DNA of 64,000 bases from Cellulomonas sp. P24 (GCF_024704385.1 NZ_JAJDFX010000002.1:3410001-3474000); one strand, 5' to 3'; numbered from the stretch's first letter, positions 54,940 through 64,000 are shown. Made by a program: numbers and translations. The notes: generated by a model not told the origin, from the sequence alone.

Positions 54940-56277
54940 ATGCCCCGTTCTCCTCGGGCGTCGCGTGACGTCCCCTCGACGAGACACGCGCGACCCGCGA
55001 CGTCCGCCGCACCGCGCCATGCGCGAACGATCAAGAACCACACCGTCCTGCGATCGGTCGCGCTGACCGCCACCGCGATCGTCGTGTTCGGTGCGTCGGG
55101 GGCGACGATCGCCGCCGCCCAGCTCCACGGGAACATCAAGACGGTCGGGAGCCTGGACGGGCTCATCGCGGCACCGACCGCCGCGGCGACGCCGACGGCC
55201 GCACCGACGGCGGCGGACCCCAATGCCGGCCATGCGCTCAACATCGTCGCGATCGGGTCGGACACCCGCTCGGGCGCGAACGCCACGATCGGTGGTGCGG
55301 ATCCCGGTCAGAGGTCCGACACGACGATGGTCATCCACATCTCGGCCGACCGCAGCCGCATCGATGTCGTCTCGATCCCGCGCGACTCGCTCGTGAACAT
55401 CCCGGCGTGCCACCTGGACTACAGCCCGACGGGGAAGATGTCGCAGCCGCAGAGGAACGTGATGTTCAACTCCGCCTACAGCATCGGGGCCTCGACCGGG
55501 GACACCGGCCTCGCAGCGGCGTGCACGATGTCGACGATCCAGACCATGACGGGCCTGACCATCGACGGCTTCGCGCTGGTCGACTTCGAAGGGTTCCAGC
55601 AGATGGTCACCGCGATCGGCGGAGTGCGCGTCTGCGTGCCGAAGCCGCTGGTCGACGGGGTCTACACCAGCCTCGACCTCTCGGCCGGCTGGCACGACCT
55701 GACGGGGTCCCAGGCCCTGGACTACGTGCGTGCCCGGCACGTCAAGGGTTCCGACGGGTCCGACCTCGAACGGATCGAACGTCAGAAGTCGTTCGTCGGC
55801 GCCCTCGTGCGCAAGGTGGACTCCTCTGCGGTGCTGTCGAGCCCCGTGTCGATCACCCGGTTCCTCGACGCCGCGACCAAGTCGCTCACGATGTCGAAGA
55901 ACCTGGCGGACATCAAGAACCTCGTCGGGCTGGCCTGGAACCTGCGGCATCTCACCCCCTCGGACGTCCGATTCGTGACGGTGCCCGTCGGACCCGCGCC
56001 CAGTGATCCGAACCGCGTCGTCTGGACCTCGAAGGCGACCGAGCTGTGGAAGAAGCTCCTCAACGACCAGCCGCTCGTCGACACCCCCGCCGCCACCACT
56101 CCCGCCGCGACGGCCACGGCCCCGGCAGGCACGTCCGCCGGGAGCTCCGCCGCCGGGAGCAGCGCCGGTGGGAGCACGCCCGCCACCGCGGCGACGCAGC
56201 CGACGCCGGATCCGACGCCGAGCAGCGACTTCGCGCTCACGACGGGTGTCCAGGCACAGGCAGCCGTCTGCGGCTGA
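54940..56277 (+). CDS. LytR-CpsA-Psr (LCP) family cell-wall glycopolymer transferase
   Basis: 445 residues, ATG with GGGAG about 11 nt upstream. A cytoplasmic N-terminus of about 35 residues, one signal-anchor helix (LRSVALTATAIVVFGASGAT) and then the LCP domain: NIVAIGSDTRSG (Asp/Arg near the pyrophosphate site), RSDTTMVIHISADRSRIDVV, SIPRDSLVNIPA and QALDYVRARHVKGSDGSDLE with RIERQKSFV, all signature LCP motifs. The tail from about 375 is a Ser/Ala/Thr/Pro-rich linker. LCP enzymes attach teichoic-acid-type or other glycopolymers to peptidoglycan outside the membrane. It converges on yggS. Confidence 0.92.
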   Translation: MPRSPRASRDVPSTRHARPATSAAPRHARTIKNHTVLRSVALTATAIVVFGASGATIAAAQLHGNIKTVGSLDGLIAAPTAAATPTAAPTAADPNAGHALNIVAIGSDTRSGANATIGGADPGQRSDTTMVIHISADRSRIDVVSIPRDSLVNIPACHLDYSPTGKMSQPQRNVMFNSAYSIGASTGDTGLAAACTMSTIQTMTGLTIDGFALVDFEGFQQMVTAIGGVRVCVPKPLVDGVYTSLDLSAGWHDLTGSQALDYVRARHVKGSDGSDLERIERQKSFVGALVRKVDSSAVLSSPVSITRFLDAATKSLTMSKNLADIKNLVGLAWNLRHLTPSDVRFVTVPVGPAPSDPNRVVWTSKATELWKKLLNDQPLVDTPAATTPAATATAPAGTSAGSSAAGSSAGGSTPATAATQPTPDPTPSSDFALTTGVQAQAAVCG

Positions 56278-56355
56278 CGTCGACCTCGGTCGGCGTGCCT
56301 GGTCACCGGGCCGTCCCCGGGAGTGAGGGATCGGGGGAGCGCGGGGCCCCGGGCG

Positions 56356-57075
56356 TCAGGGGGCGGGCCGCGCGCCGAACACCGCGGTGCCGACGCGGAC
56401 CATGGTGGCACCCTCCGCGATGGCCGCCTCGAGGTCCCCGCTCATTCCCATGGACAGCTCGGTGGCGTCCGCGGTGCCGGCGGCGGCTGAGCCAACGGTC
56501 GCATCACGGATGTCACGGAGACGCGCGTAGCCCGACCGGACGATCCGCTCGTCCGTCGATCGGGCACCGACCGTCATGAAGCCGCGCAACCGGAGCCCGG
56601 GCAGCTCGGCGACGCGCGCCGCCAGGTCACCGGCGGCCGCAGGTGCCGTACCGAACTTGCTCTCCTCGCCGGACACGTTCACCTGCACCATGACGTCGAG
56701 CACACGACCCGCACCGAGAGCGCGGGTCGCGAGCCGTCGTGCGAGCTCGATCGAGTCGACGGTCTGGACGCACGTCGTCCAGGGGAGCACCTGGTTGACC
56801 TTGTTCGACTGCAGGTGCCCGATCAGATGGACCTCGGGGGAGAGGTCCGCCAGCCCCGGCCCCTTGTCGACGAGCTCCTGGACCCGGTTCTCGCCGATCA
56901 ACGTCCCGCCGGCGAGGACCGCCGCACGAACCAGCGCGAGAGGTTGGGTCTTCGTCGCGAGCAGGACGTGGACGGTCCCGGGTGCGCGCCCGGCCGCATC
57001 GACGGCCTCCGCCACCCGGTCCCGGACCTCGGCGAGCCGGGCGGCGATGCCCCGGGCGGCGTCGGCGTCGACCAT
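56356..57075 (-). CDS. PLP homeostasis protein, YggS/PROSC family
   Basis: 239 residues, single alanine-racemase-like barrel. The PLP lysine is in VHVLLATKTQPLALVRAAVL (about residue 41); GGTLIGENRVQELVDKGPGL, HLIGHLQSNKVNQVLPW and LSMGMSGDLEAAIAEGATMV to VRVGTAVFGAR are family motifs. Binds PLP without known catalysis and buffers vitamin B6 supply. It follows ybaK by 5 bp on the same strand, so the two are probably co-transcribed. Confidence 0.93.
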   Translation of the reverse strand: MVDADAARGIAARLAEVRDRVAEAVDAAGRAPGTVHVLLATKTQPLALVRAAVLAGGTLIGENRVQELVDKGPGLADLSPEVHLIGHLQSNKVNQVLPWTTCVQTVDSIELARRLATRALGAGRVLDVMVQVNVSGEESKFGTAPAAAGDLAARVAELPGLRLRGFMTVGARSTDERIVRSGYARLRDIRDATVGSAAAGTADATELSMGMSGDLEAAIAEGATMVRVGTAVFGARPAP

Positions 57076-57080
57076 GCCGC

Positions 57081-57578
57081 TCAGTCCCGAGCGATCGGAG
57101 CGACGACCGCACCGGTGAGCCGGATGAGGTCGACCGGGCTCAGCTCGACGTCGAGGCCGCGCCGTCCGCCGGAGACGAACACCGTGTCGAACAGCTCGAC
57201 CGTCTCGTCGAGCACGGTCGGGTGCGCGGTGCGCTGGCCCAGCGGAGAGATCCCGCCGACGACGTACCCGGTCGCCCGCTCCGCCGCGGCCTTGTCCGCC
57301 ATCGCGGCCTTCTTGCCGCCCACGGCCGAGGCCAGAGCCTTGAGGTCGAGCATTCCCGCGACGGGGACGACGGCCACGGTGAGCTCGCCGTCGACCGTCG
57401 TCATGAGGGTCTTGAACACCTGCTCGGGCGGCACGCCCAGGACTTGCGCGGCCTCGAGGCCGTACCCGATGTCGCTACTGGGGTCGTGGTCGTACGTGTG
57501 CGCGGTGTGCGCGACGCCCGCTGCGTCGAGGGCGACGAGGGCCGGGGTCCCGCTCGGGGTGTGCTTCGCCTTGCTCAC
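57081..57578 (-). CDS. ybaK: YbaK/EbsC-type aminoacyl-tRNA deacylase
   Basis: Hydrolyses Cys-tRNA(Pro), clearing mischarged tRNA. 165 residues, the family length. Motifs: HTYDHDPSSDIGYGLEAAQV, VFKTLMTTVDGELTVAVVPV, the catalytic-lysine region LASAVGGKKAAMADKAAAER and GYVVGGISPLGQ. GTG 57578 lies 6 nt after TAGGCT, whose hexamer overlaps the helicase stop codon, giving an own promoter for ybaK-yggS. Confidence 0.92.
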   Translation of the reverse strand: MSKAKHTPSGTPALVALDAAGVAHTAHTYDHDPSSDIGYGLEAAQVLGVPPEQVFKTLMTTVDGELTVAVVPVAGMLDLKALASAVGGKKAAMADKAAAERATGYVVGGISPLGQRTAHPTVLDETVELFDTVFVSGGRRGLDVELSPVDLIRLTGAVVAPIARD

Positions 57579-57584
57579 CGCTCC

Positions 57585-57590
57585 AGCCTA
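57585..57590 (-). promoter_or_regulatory. -10 of leaderless ybaK promoter
   Basis: TAGGCT on the minus strand, 6 nt before GTG 57578. Confidence 0.5.
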
Positions 57591-60134
57591 GAGCCGACCG
57601 ACTGCGGTGATCCGGAGCGCCGGCTCTCCGGCGGCGTCCGACGCCGCGAGGTCGATGGTGACGTCGATCCGCCAGTCGTGGTCACCGGCCGGGTCGTCGA
57701 GCAGCTGACGGACCTCCCAGCGGTCACGGTGCGTCGTGATGATCATCAGGCCGGGGCCGCGGGCATCAGGACCGGTGCCGATGTCGGAGTGTTCGTCGTA
57801 GTAGGGCTCGAGGGCATCCGCCCACGCGTCGGCGTCCCATCCCGATCCCGCATCGAGGGCGCCGAGGGCGTCCCACCTCTCCCGTGCGGCGAGCTCGACG
57901 CGACGGAAGAGGGCGTTCCGGACCAGGGCGCGGAACGCGCGGACGTTCGTGGTGATCGGTCGGGGCGCGTCGTCGGGCTCTTCTCCGGTGACGACCTGGT
58001 CGTCCTGGTCGAGCACCGGGTTGGCGAGGCGCTCCCACTCGTCGAGCAGGCTCGAGTCGGTACGACGGACGAGCTCGCCGAGCCACTCGACGAGATCCGC
58101 GAGCTCCTCGGTCCGGGCCTCCTCGGTGATGCTCTGACGCAGCGCACGGTACGCGTCGGCCAGGTAGCGCAGCAGGACCCCTTCGGTCCGGTCGAGACCG
58201 TAGAACGACACGTACTCGGCGAACGTCATGGCGCGCTCGACCATGTCCCGGACGACCGACTTGGGGGACAGCACGTGGTCCGCGACCCATGGGTTCGTCT
58301 GGCGGTAGGCGAGGAACCCGGCCTCGAGCAGCTCGGCCAGCGGCTTCGGGTAGGTGACGTCCTCGAGGGCGGCCATGCGCTCGTCGTAGTCGTAGCCCTC
58401 GGCCTTCATCGCGGCGACCGCCTCGCCGCGCGCCTTGTACTGCTGCGCCGAGAGCACCTGGCGCGGGTCGTCGAGCGTGGACTCGATCACCGACACGACG
58501 TCGAGCGCATAGGTCGGTGCGTCGCGGTCGAGCAGGTCGAGCGCGGCGAACGCGAAGGGCGAGAGCGGCTGGTTCAGGGCGAAGTTCGGTGGGACGTCCA
58601 CGGTGAGGCGGACGGTGCGCCCGCGGCCGTCCGGGCGCGGGACCCGTTCCACGACCCCGGCCGCCCGCAGCGACCGGTACACGGCGATCGCCTGCCGTAC
58701 GTGCTTGGCGCGCGCGGCCTCGGGCTCGTGGTTCTCGGTGAGCAGGTGGCGCATGGCCTCGATCGGGTCGCCGTCGCGGGCCAGCACGTTGAGCACCATC
58801 GCGTGGCTGACGGAGAAGCTCGAGGTCAGCGGCTCCGGCGGGGCGTCGCGCAACCGCTCGAAGGTCTTGTCGGTCCAGTTGACCATGCCCTCCGGGGCCT
58901 TCTTGCGGACGATCTTCTTGATCTTCTTCGGGTCGTCGCCGGCCCGCTGGAGGAGCTTGCGGTTCTCGATCACGTGCTCGGGCGCCAGCACGATCACGTC
59001 GCCGACGGTGTCGAAGCCGGCGCGTCCGGCGCGTCCGGCGATCTGGTGGAACTCGCGCGCCGAGAGGTGCCGCATCCGCTCGCCGTCGAACTTCACCACG
59101 GACGTGAGCACGACGGTTCGGATCGGCACGTTGATGCCCACGCCCAGCGTGTCGGTCCCGCACACGACCTTGAGGAGCCCCTTCTGCGTGAGGCGCTCGA
59201 CGACGCGCCGGTACCGGGGAGCATGCCGGCGTGGTGCACGCCGATGCCGTGCCGCAGCAGCTTCGAGAGGGTGCGTCCGAATCCCGAGGTGAAGCGGAAG
59301 TCCCCGAGCTCGGCCGCGATCAGGTCGCGCTCGGCCCGCGAGGCGAGCGGTGTGCTGAGCAGCGACTGCGCGCGCTCGACGGCGGCCGCCTGCGTGAAGT
59401 GCACGACGTACACCGGTGCGCGGTGCGTCTGCACGAGCTCGTCGAGGAGCTCGTGCAGGGGCTCGACCGCGTAGGTGAACGTGAGAGGCACCGGCCGTTC
59501 GATCGTCGTCACGACGGCGACGGGCTCACCGGTCCGCCGGGTGAGGTCCTCGGCGAAGAACCCGACGTCGCCGAGGGTCGCGGACATCAGCAGGAACTGC
59601 GTGTGCGGGAGCTCGAGCAGGGGGGACCTGCCAGGCCCACCCCCGCTGCGGGTCGGCGTAGAAGTGGAACTCGTCCATGACCACCTGGCCGACGTCGGCC
59701 TCGGCACCGTCCCGGAGTGCCATGTTCGCGAGGATCTCGGCGGTGCAGCAGATGATCGGTGCGCCGGGGTTCACGGCCGAGTCGCCGGTCATCATCCCGA
59801 CGTTGGCCGAACCGAACTCGGCGACCAGGGCGAAGAACTTCTCGCTGACCAGGGCCTTGAGCGGCGCGGTGTAGAACGTGCGTCGGCCTTGCGCGAGTGC
59901 GATGAAGTGCGCCGCGGTCGCGACGAGGGACTTCCCGGAGCCGGTCGGCGTCGAGAGGATCACGTGCGCGCCCGTCACGAGCTCGAGCAGAGCCTCCTGC
60001 TGGTGCGGGTACAGCTCGAGCCCGGTTCCCGTGGCCCAGCTCGTGAACGCCTCGTACAGCGCGTCGGCGTCCTGCGGATCTGCGGGGACGAGGTCGACGA
60101 GGCGCAGGCGCGGGGAGACGGAGGGGGAGGGCAC
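57588..60134 (-). pseudogene. Ski2-like DEAD/DEAH RNA helicase with DUF3516-type tail, two frameshifts
   Basis: GTG 60134 to TGA 57588, 848 residues if two opposite indels are corrected. The first is a G6 run at 59620-59625, one base too many (restores [20 protein letters not shown]). The second is a G4 run at 59216-59219, one too few (restores GMLPRYRRVVERLTQKGLL). Motifs then run in order: Q-like [14 protein letters not shown], Walker [18 protein letters not shown], DEx[20 protein letters not shown], and RQFHQ-type motif VI region EFHQIAGRAGRAGFDTVGDV. The long C-terminal part (about 540-848) matches actinobacterial helicases ending in DUF3516. Presumed RNA unwinding; no exact target known. 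The conserved sequence on both sides of each indel argues for sequencing error. Confidence 0.87.
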
Positions 60135-60225
60135 CCCTCATCCTCTCAGGGGAACGCGCATGACCATCGCGGTCGGGTCAGCCGGAGCGGTGCGCGACCG
60201 GCGGCGCCGAACGGGGATGCCCGCC

Positions 60226-61581
60226 TCAGCGGCGGAGGTCGTCGCTCGCCTGCGCGACCCTGGCGACAGGGACCCGGAGCCGCGCGGTGTCGTACGGCTG
60301 GGCTTCCGCGAGGCACTGCCGGGCGAGATTCCGCAGCGAGGTCAGCTGGTCGCTGCCGGCGCGGAGCTGGTCGTCGATCGGGCCGACGTGCGGTCCGAGC
60401 TGGCTCGACATCCCGTAGCGGGTCACGAGCAGCCGCCAGGTCGCGAGGAGATGCTGGAACTCGTGCAGACGTGCCTCGGCAACGATCACCTGGTCGGCCG
60501 CGTCACGCAGCTCGGCACTGGTGCCGGTGAGGGACGCGCTGACGTTCTCGGTGCCGTCCTCGAGGGCGCGGCACAGCTGGGGGATGTAGGCGAGCGCCTC
60601 CGGCGGTGCCTGGCCCGCGTGCACCTCCAGCGCGAACGACGTCACCATGTCGTCGTGGAGCCGGGCGAGCCCGATGCGGAACCGCAGCTCCATGACCCGG
60701 ACGTGCACGTCGTCCAGTCGACGGGCCAACGCCTGGATCTGCGCCCGGAGGTCCTCGGCCAGGACCGACATCGCCGACGCCGTGCGCGCGAGCACGGGTG
60801 CATCTGCTGCGACAGTCGACGACGCCCGGGAGGCCGTCGCCGTCGCGGCGCTCAGCCCCGCGAGGGTGGTCACGACGTCCTGCGACGCGCTGCGCAGGTT
60901 GTCGGCGAGGTCCAGGTAGGCGTCGAGCCGGACGAGGAGGGACGACAGCTCGACACCGAGCGCGTGCGCGGCGCCGTGGAGGGCGCCGATCCCGCCGGTG
61001 AGGTCCGGCCGTTCCGTCGACAACCGGGTGAGCGCCGCCCGCGCCTCGATCTCGGCGGGCAGGACGTACCTCAGGAACTCGCCGTAGTCGGAGAACCCGA
61101 GGGGGGCGAGCCGGGCGACGAGGGCCTCCGCGCCGACGCGTGCGGCTCCGGCCTTGCTGAGTCCCGCCTCGCGGGCGTTCCGCTCGAGCGGGAGGACCTC
61201 GTCGTACACGCCCCGTGCGGCGGCCCACAGGTCCTGCCGGCACGGTGCACCACGAACCGACAGGAAGCCGTCGCCGAGCGGGGTGATCGTCGCGAACACC
61301 CAGTACGACGAGCCGTCGCTGGCGAGGTTCTTCACGTAGGCGACCATCGGGTGGCCGGCGAGGAGGCGGTCCCACATGATCGCGAACGCGCCGCCCGGCA
61401 TCTCGGGGTGTCGCACGATGTTGTGCGGGGCGCCGATCAGCTCCGCGCGCGTGTAGTGGGAGAGGTCGCCGAACACGGTGTTGGCGCCGGTGATCACGCC
61501 GCGACGATCCGTCGTGGAGAAGAACAGCTCGTCGACCTGGACGATCCGGTCCGGGATGTCCGCGCGGGGCGGAGTCGGCAT
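60226..61581 (-). CDS. PAS-domain sensor protein (Aer-like PAS)
   Basis: 451 residues. ATG 61581 has a strong GGAGGA 5 nt upstream; the frame is open further but is not coding-like there. Residues about 10-120 form an Aer-type PAS domain (DELFFSTTDRRGVITGANTV, IGAPHNIVRHPEMPGGAFAI, YVKNLASDGSSYWVFATITP), a type that often binds FAD or heme for redox sensing. The rest is helical and coiled-coil-like and resembles the non-signalling portion of Aer-like receptors; I see no methyl-accepting hairpin tip, kinase or cyclase domain. The output partner is unknown. Confidence 0.82.
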   Translation of the reverse strand: MPTPPRADIPDRIVQVDELFFSTTDRRGVITGANTVFGDLSHYTRAELIGAPHNIVRHPEMPGGAFAIMWDRLLAGHPMVAYVKNLASDGSSYWVFATITPLGDGFLSVRGAPCRQDLWAAARGVYDEVLPLERNAREAGLSKAGAARVGAEALVARLAPLGFSDYGEFLRYVLPAEIEARAALTRLSTERPDLTGGIGALHGAAHALGVELSSLLVRLDAYLDLADNLRSASQDVVTTLAGLSAATATASRASSTVAADAPVLARTASAMSVLAEDLRAQIQALARRLDDVHVRVMELRFRIGLARLHDDMVTSFALEVHAGQAPPEALAYIPQLCRALEDGTENVSASLTGTSAELRDAADQVIVAEARLHEFQHLLATWRLLVTRYGMSSQLGPHVGPIDDQLRAGSDQLTSLRNLARQCLAEAQPYDTARLRVPVARVAQASDDLRR

Positions 61582-61702
61582 GGGTTCCTCCGTCGGGTCG
61601 GCCGGAGGCGGTCCTGCCGGCGCGACTACATCCTGCACCGACGCCGACGTGCCGGGTGGCGGCTTCGGCGGGCCATCTTCGGAGAGGGTGGCCCCGTCGC
61701 CG

Positions 61703-62668
61703 TCAGCTCGGCCAGCCGCCCGTCGTGACGACGCGGCCCTCACGGTCGACGAGCCGGGCCGCGACGTGGGCGTCCTCCAGCCAGTCGATCGCGTCGACGC
61801 CGTGCACGATCGCGCCGGTGCTGCAGGTGTTCGCGCGGGTCGCGCTCGGTGCGGCAACAGTCACGGTGCGCCAGGGGCCGCTCACCGGGGACCCCGTGGC
61901 CGGGTCGAGGATGTGGGAGATCTCGCGACCGCCACGCTGCCAGCGGCGGATCGTCGTGGTCGAGGTCGCGAGCCCGCCGGCGCCGAGGGTCACCTGCTGA
62001 CCCGGGTCGCCGGCTCGCTCGGCCACCAGGATCTGCCAGTCGTCCTTGGAGCCGCCGATGGCGAGATCACCGCCGAGCTCGACCAGGACGTCGCAGCCGT
62101 AGCGCCCATGCAGCTCGGCGGCCGCCCGGTCGGCGGTCTGTGCCTTGGCCGAGGCGCCGAGATCGAGCGCGCACCCGGCAGGCACGGTCAGCAGTCCGGT
62201 GGCGCCGTCGAGCCGGACGTCCTCCCAGCGGGGCCGGTGCGCCGAGCGGGGTCCGACGTCTCCCGGGTCGTCCCTGACGAGGAAGATGTCCCGGTCGTAG
62301 CCGAGGTGCACGAGGTCGTGGCCGAGGGTCGGGTCGACGGCACCACCCGACCACGCGGCCTCGCCGAGGGCCGTGGCGACGAGATCGACGAGGGTGCGGG
62401 AGACCACGACCGGTCGGCCCGCGTGCGCGTTCGCGCGGCTGAGCTCGGAGTCGGGGCGGAACCTGCTCGACGCGACGTCGACGCGTCGCATCATGGCCCT
62501 CAGGTCGGTCGCGGCCGGGAGAAGGGCGTCCGGGTCCGTCACGACCAGGCGCACGGTGCAGCTCCAGTCCTGCCAGGTCGTCGTCGGGAGCTCCACCCCG
62601 CGGGGTCGGGTCGATCGGTTCTGCTGCGGGGGCTCGGCCGACCGAGTGGGAGCCTCGCGGGGCGTCAT
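61703..62668 (-). CDS. apbE: FAD:protein FMN transferase ApbE
   Basis: Transfers FMN from FAD onto Ser/Thr of target proteins in the envelope. 321 residues. Motifs: SRFRPDSELSRANAH, the flavin/metal region VPAGCALDLGASAKAQTADR, DVLVELGGDLAIGG and ISHILDPATGSPV. No signal peptide or lipobox is evident at the N-terminus, so it may act inside the cell or use another start. Its ATG overlaps the stop of the preceding 82-residue membrane protein (ATGA), so the two are coupled. Confidence 0.9.
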   Translation of the reverse strand: MTPREAPTRSAEPPQQNRSTRPRGVELPTTTWQDWSCTVRLVVTDPDALLPAATDLRAMMRRVDVASSRFRPDSELSRANAHAGRPVVVSRTLVDLVATALGEAAWSGGAVDPTLGHDLVHLGYDRDIFLVRDDPGDVGPRSAHRPRWEDVRLDGATGLLTVPAGCALDLGASAKAQTADRAAAELHGRYGCDVLVELGGDLAIGGSKDDWQILVAERAGDPGQQVTLGAGGLATSTTTIRRWQRGGREISHILDPATGSPVSGPWRTVTVAAPSATRANTCSTGAIVHGVDAIDWLEDAHVAARLVDREGRVVTTGGWPS

Positions 62669-62913
62669 GATCCGTGGGTCCCGGCATTGCTCTGGGTGGT
62701 CGTGCTTCCGCTCGTGACCGACGACGCGCCCGCTGTCGTGCTGGTCGTCGAGCTCGTCGTGGTCGAGGTGGTCGTCCCGGTTCCGGTCGTGGACTGGCCG
62801 AGGCTGCCGGTGGTGGCCGTGACGCCGACGTACGCCATGACGCCGGCCAGCGCCCCGCCCAGGGCGATGTTGAGCGGGCGGATGAAGGGGTTCGGGTGTC
62901 GGTTGCTGCTCAT
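62665..62913 (-). CDS. Small single-pass membrane protein with Ser/Thr-rich tail
   Basis: 82 residues, ATG 62913 with GGTGGGGGC upstream. A short basic N-terminus (MSSNRHPNPFIRP), one hydrophobic helix (LNIALGGALAGVMAYVGVTA) and a tail of about 50 residues that is mostly Ser, Thr and Gly, presumably outside the membrane. The tail contains TTAGASSVTSG, which loosely resembles the [S/T]GA[T/S]-type sites that ApbE modifies with FMN. The stop overlaps apbE by 4 nt. No known family recognised. A role as ApbE substrate is speculation. Confidence 0.7.
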   Translation of the reverse strand: MSSNRHPNPFIRPLNIALGGALAGVMAYVGVTATTGSLGQSTTGTGTTTSTTTSSTTSTTAGASSVTSGSTTTQSNAGTHGS

Positions 62914-63022
62914 GCCCCCACCATGGTCGCTCGCCCTGGAGGAGGGCCGGACGTTCCGTATGGACGGGCTGTGAACGGGTGGGCGAGCGCCGGACGGATC
63001 CTGCGTGCAGGCCTCGGTGACG

Positions 63023-63568
63023 TCAGGCGTGCCGGCCGGTCGGTGCGTGCACAGTGGGGAGGGTGCGCTGCATCTCGAGCTCGCGCCGGCTCGGCGCGAG
63101 GTCGTACGGCGCCGAGACACCTGTGAAGGTGAACCCTCGACGCTCGTAGAAGGCGATCGCGCGGGTGTTGTCCTCGTGGACGTGCAGCGACAGCGTGCTG
63201 CCGTGTCCACGCGCCCAGTCCTCGACCGCGTCGAGGAGGGCGTCGGCGACCCCGGCCGCGCGACCCCGACTGCCCGGCGCGACGTAGACACCGACCAGGA
63301 GCGGCCCCGTCGACCCGAAGCCGCCGAGGAACCCGCCCATGGTGCCGATCCACCGCCCCGTGATCGTGTCGATCGCCACGACGGCGGTCGTGCCGGGCCC
63401 GTCGCCCCGCGCGGCGCGGATGCGCCACTCGGGCTCGGGACGTGAGAGCGCCGCCTCGACCGTCTCGCCGTACGCCAGCGGGGTGTCGGCGAGCATCTCG
63501 AGGCGGAGGTCGCGGACGTTCTGCCAGTCGGCCTCGGAGGTGCGCCTGACGATGAAGGGCGGCGTCAT
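63023..63568 (-). CDS. GNAT acetyltransferase
   Basis: 181 residues. Substrate lobe FIVRRTSEADWQNVRDLRLE; acetyl-CoA loop VGVYVAPGSRGRAAGVADAL; C-terminal VHEDNTRAIAFYERRGFTFT. ATG 63568 lies 6 nt after TAGCCT. The substrate is unknown. Confidence 0.87.
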   Translation of the reverse strand: MTPPFIVRRTSEADWQNVRDLRLEMLADTPLAYGETVEAALSRPEPEWRIRAARGDGPGTTAVVAIDTITGRWIGTMGGFLGGFGSTGPLLVGVYVAPGSRGRAAGVADALLDAVEDWARGHGSTLSLHVHEDNTRAIAFYERRGFTFTGVSAPYDLAPSRRELEMQRTLPTVHAPTGRHA

Positions 63569-63574
63569 GCGCCG

Positions 63575-63580
63575 AGGCTA
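63575..63580 (-). promoter_or_regulatory. -10 of leaderless promoter for the GNAT gene
   Basis: TAGCCT on the minus strand, 6 nt before ATG 63568. Confidence 0.5.
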
Positions 63581-63627
63581 TGCCGAGGCGCGCCGTGCCC
63601 GCGACGGGATATCGCCAGCCTGGACCG

Positions 63628-64000
63628 CTACGCGCGCATCGCCGTCGTGGTCGCCGTCACCGGGGCGGGGAGCTCGGTCTTGCCGGACAGGTACGTGTCC
63701 ACCGCGGCGGCCGCGGCACGCCCCTCGGCGATCGCCCACACGATCAGCGACTGACCGCGACCCGCGTCGCCCGCGACGAACACACCTGGGACCTCGGTCG
63801 CGAAGTCGTCGGACCGGGAGATCACACCGCGGGGTGTCAGCGAGACCCCGAACTGCTCGAGCAGGGGACCGTTCTCCGGACCGGTGAAGCCCATCGCGAG
63901 CAGCACGAGCTGTGCCGGGATCTCCCGTTCGGACCCGGCGACGGGTGTCGGTCGGCCGTCGACCATCGCGACGTCGGCGAGCCGGAGCGCGCGCACCTGG
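63628..64000 (-). CDS. gltD: Glutamate synthase small subunit, C-terminal part
   Basis: About 124 residues before the right edge; the gene starts outside the window. It shows the GltD/oxidoreductase C-terminus: REIPAQLVLLAMGFTGPENG, then ATEVPGVFVAGDAGRGQSLI (second FAD-binding motif) and VWAIAEGRAAAAAVDTYLSG. GltD passes electrons from NADPH to GltB to make glutamate from glutamine and 2-oxoglutarate. The apparent GTG start at 63996 is internal. Confidence 0.92.
   Translation of the reverse strand, partial: QVRALRLADVAMVDGRPTPVAGSEREIPAQLVLLAMGFTGPENGPLLEQFGVSLTPRGVISRSDDFATEVPGVFVAGDAGRGQSLIVWAIAEGRAAAAAVDTYLSGKTELPAPVTATTTAMRA

Overview
The window is high-G+C actinobacterial chromosome. 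The 16S rRNA, the gene content and the gene order point to Micrococcales, most likely Cellulomonas or a close relative; the genus is an inference from 16S features recalled, not aligned. There are no phage genes, insertion sequences, CRISPR arrays or tRNA genes, so this is core chromosome.

Layout. (1) 1-5349: the start of a Scy/DivIVA-like coiled-coil protein (minus strand, cut by the left edge), then a plus-strand set of a membrane protein, a lipoprotein and a redox-inactive thioredoxin/TPR protein. (2) 5350-11170: a complete rrn operon (two promoters, 16S, tRNA-less spacer, 23S, 5S, terminator). (3) 11308-25695: an alpha-glucan/trehalose block, with glgE-treS-mak-glgB on the minus strand, divergent glgP, a KstD-like FAD dehydrogenase and glgX. 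Together these enzymes make maltose-1-phosphate, build and branch glucan with it, and degrade the glucan. (4) 25898-40372: the conserved actinobacterial housekeeping run etfBA, iscS, mnmA, MetE-like, ligA, gatCAB (also found in Mycobacterium), interspersed with acetyltransferases, a phosphotransferase-like protein and a small tandem-repeat protein. (5) 40398-53612: branched-chain amino acid synthesis (ilvD, ilvBN, ilvC, leuB, ilvE, cimA) with a LacI regulator. Two transcription attenuators are visible: a 14-codon Ile/Val/Leu leader before ilvB and a 9-codon leader with Leu-Ile-Ile before cimA. (6) 53754-64000: a lipoate ligase-like protein, LCP cell-wall transferase, YggS, YbaK, a DUF3516-type helicase, a PAS protein, ApbE with a tiny membrane partner, an acetyltransferase and the C-terminus of GltD.

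Two cross-cutting patterns stand out. At least six single-base indels, all in G or C runs of 4-6, break glgE, treS, mak, a 2-hydroxyacid dehydrogenase and the helicase (twice). Homopolymer errors in the assembly are the simplest explanation, and one of them creates a false 1249-residue maltokinase-GlgB fusion. Second, about fifteen start codons sit exactly 6 or 7 nt after a TANNNT-like -10 hexamer, the signature of leaderless mRNAs; this fixes several start sites.
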